Assembly: GCA_027946555.1 (NCBI GenBank)
Contig: JAPEVC010000231.1
Coordinates: 1-54,587 of the forward strand
Length of the DNA: 54,587 bases
Source of the DNA: Gnomoniopsis sp. IMI 355080
Lineage: Eukaryota > Ascomycota > Sordariomycetes > Diaporthales > Gnomoniaceae
Direction of reading: 5' to 3'
Shown: piece after piece, positions 53,739 to 54,587 of the stretch
How the letters are laid out: the number at the start of each line of letters is the position of its first letter
Position numbering within the stretch: position 1 is the first letter of the stretch
Position numbers and translations under genes: made by a program
The notes under the pieces: generated by a model
What the model was told of the DNA's origin: nothing
Seen by the model: only the letters and a program-made list of their open reading frames with translations
The model's database searches: none

Positions 53739-54587
53739 CTAATCGGCACCAATACCGCTTGCAAAGATCTGCGCCTTGCCACCGCGCCGTCCTCCTCTAC
53801 CACGACCACGTCGGCCGCCGCGCGTGGCCGGCGCGGGCAAATCCGTCTCATCGATAACATCCGGGTCCGTACCCACGCCGTACTTGGCGCCAGGGAGCGT
53901 GTCCGGATCCTTGGCCCTTCCTTTCGTAGTCCTCGCCACAGCCGGTGCCGGTACATCCTCGTCAACAACCTCCATCTCCGCTGTCGTCTCGTTACCGCCA
54001 AGACCCTTGCCTTTGTCGCCTTTGCGCTTGCCCATTAGCTCCTCCCTCTTGCGCCGTGCCTCGGCAGCGACCTCGTCCTCCAACGCCTTGGCCTGCGCCT
54101 CGCGCTCATTCTGCTCGCGGAGCAGCTCGTCCTTGATGTCTGCGCTCTCTTCGAGGCCCTCGCCACCGCCCACGGCATCCAAGTCCATGGCGACCTCCTT
54201 CTCGCCGATGATGCACTTGTTGACGCCGACTGGGTTTGCGCGCTCCTCGCGATTAAACTTCAGCTTGACTTGCCGCCGTGACTTGCCGCCGCCAAACATC
54301 TTGGCGATCATGCCAAAGTCCGTGCCGAACATGCGCAGACCGTGGTAGAACTTTTCGGTCTCTTCCGCTGCCCAGAAATTGGCCTGAGGTTTGCGCGTCA
54401 TGTTGGTGCGCTGCGTAGTGCGCCGACTGAACTCGTGCTCTTCCTTGGATTCGTAGTTCTCGCGCGCCGCATCCGCCTCGGCGTACCGGTCGTATTGCGT
54501 CGTCGTTTCGTCCACCACCATCACGCCGTTTACGACGCGCATCTGAGGGCCCGCAGGCAAGGGCGGGGGGGTCGGACTCCTGGGTGG
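53739..54587 (-). CDS. BDP1: TFIIIB subunit B'' (Bdp1), N-terminus beyond right edge
   Basis: The open frame enters from the right edge without a start and ends with a TAA at 53739-53741. The visible part is 282 codons. The SANT/Myb-like domain is clear (NFWAAEETEKFYHGLRMFG, then DFGMIAKMF, RSRRQV-like SRRQVKLKFNREER and NP). It is preceded by the conserved MRVVNGVMVVDETT segment. Both are diagnostic of Bdp1, which joins Brf1 and TBP to recruit RNA polymerase III in the nucleus. The C-terminal part is Lys/Glu-rich and coiled-coil-like, then ends in Arg-Gly repeats (GGRRGRGRGGRRGG). The ATG at 54560 is internal: the frame continues upstream through a Pro-rich stretch. The N-terminal half of the gene is outside the window. 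Confidence 0.92.
   Translation of the reverse strand, partial: PPRSPTPPPLPAGPQMRVVNGVMVVDETTTQYDRYAEADAARENYESKEEHEFSRRTTQRTNMTRKPQANFWAAEETEKFYHGLRMFGTDFGMIAKMFGGGKSRRQVKLKFNREERANPVGVNKCIIGEKEVAMDLDAVGGGEGLEESADIKDELLREQNEREAQAKALEDEVAAEARRKREELMGKRKGDKGKGLGGNETTAEMEVVDEDVPAPAVARTTKGRAKDPDTLPGAKYGVGTDPDVIDETDLPAPATRGGRRGRGRGGRRGGKAQIFASGIGAD

Noticed and set aside
53776..54348. 190-codon plus-strand open frame
   Set aside because: Antisense to the BDP1 coding sequence.
1..54587. Transposons, RIP-mutated repeats, CRISPR arrays or viral insertions
   Set aside because: No transposase, reverse transcriptase or integrase frame, no long direct or inverted repeats noticed, and no AT-rich RIP-like block; only microsatellites were seen.

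Overview
The window looks like a chromosome segment of a filamentous ascomycete (Pezizomycotina). Genes carry short GT-AG introns of about 50-190 nt with CTAAC/CTGAC-like branch points, spacing is wide, and the gene set is typically fungal: a Zn2Cys6 regulator, GH131, GH35, SET2, RAD23 and an AT-hook-like protein. Intergenic DNA is scattered with TAC/GTA-type palindromes such as AGTACGTACT and TTAGGTACCTAA. I associate these with Sordariomycetes-like genomes, but the class assignment is only a guess. I found no tRNA, rRNA, transposase or CRISPR array.

Layout, left to right. (-) DUS1 tRNA-dihydrouridine synthase, cut by the left edge. (-) a Ser/Pro/Gln-rich protein with a conserved C-terminal block, tentatively Bni4-like. 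A 7.4-kb stretch without recognisable genes. (+) a Zn2Cys6 transcription factor. (+) a secreted Trp/Ser/Thr-rich protein with a C-terminal four-cysteine module. (-) a secreted GH131 beta-glucanase. (-) a sucrose/maltose-type MFS transporter. (+) an endosomal/vacuolar NHX-type Na+/H+ exchanger. (-) acetoacetyl-CoA synthetase. (-) SET2 histone H3K36 methyltransferase. A 4.8-kb gap. (+) a small AT-hook-like protein. (-) a secreted GH35 beta-galactosidase. A 4.9-kb gap. (+) a four-helix membrane protein with a long Ser/Arg-rich tail. (+) RAD23. (-) BDP1 of TFIIIB, cut by the right edge.

Gene structures were built by hand from splice consensus, reading-frame phase and family continuity. For every complete gene the exon lengths add up to a whole number of codons ending in a stop. 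Most genes are unrelated housekeeping functions. The one functional grouping is 13-22 kb (regulator, secreted Trp-rich protein, beta-glucanase, disaccharide transporter). Together with the GH35 enzyme at 40-43.5 kb it suggests extracellular polysaccharide or oligosaccharide use, but co-regulation is inference. I did not find a clearly novel multi-gene system. The most unusual item is the secreted Trp-rich protein, where a predicted intron splits the stop codon and splicing adds a cysteine module.
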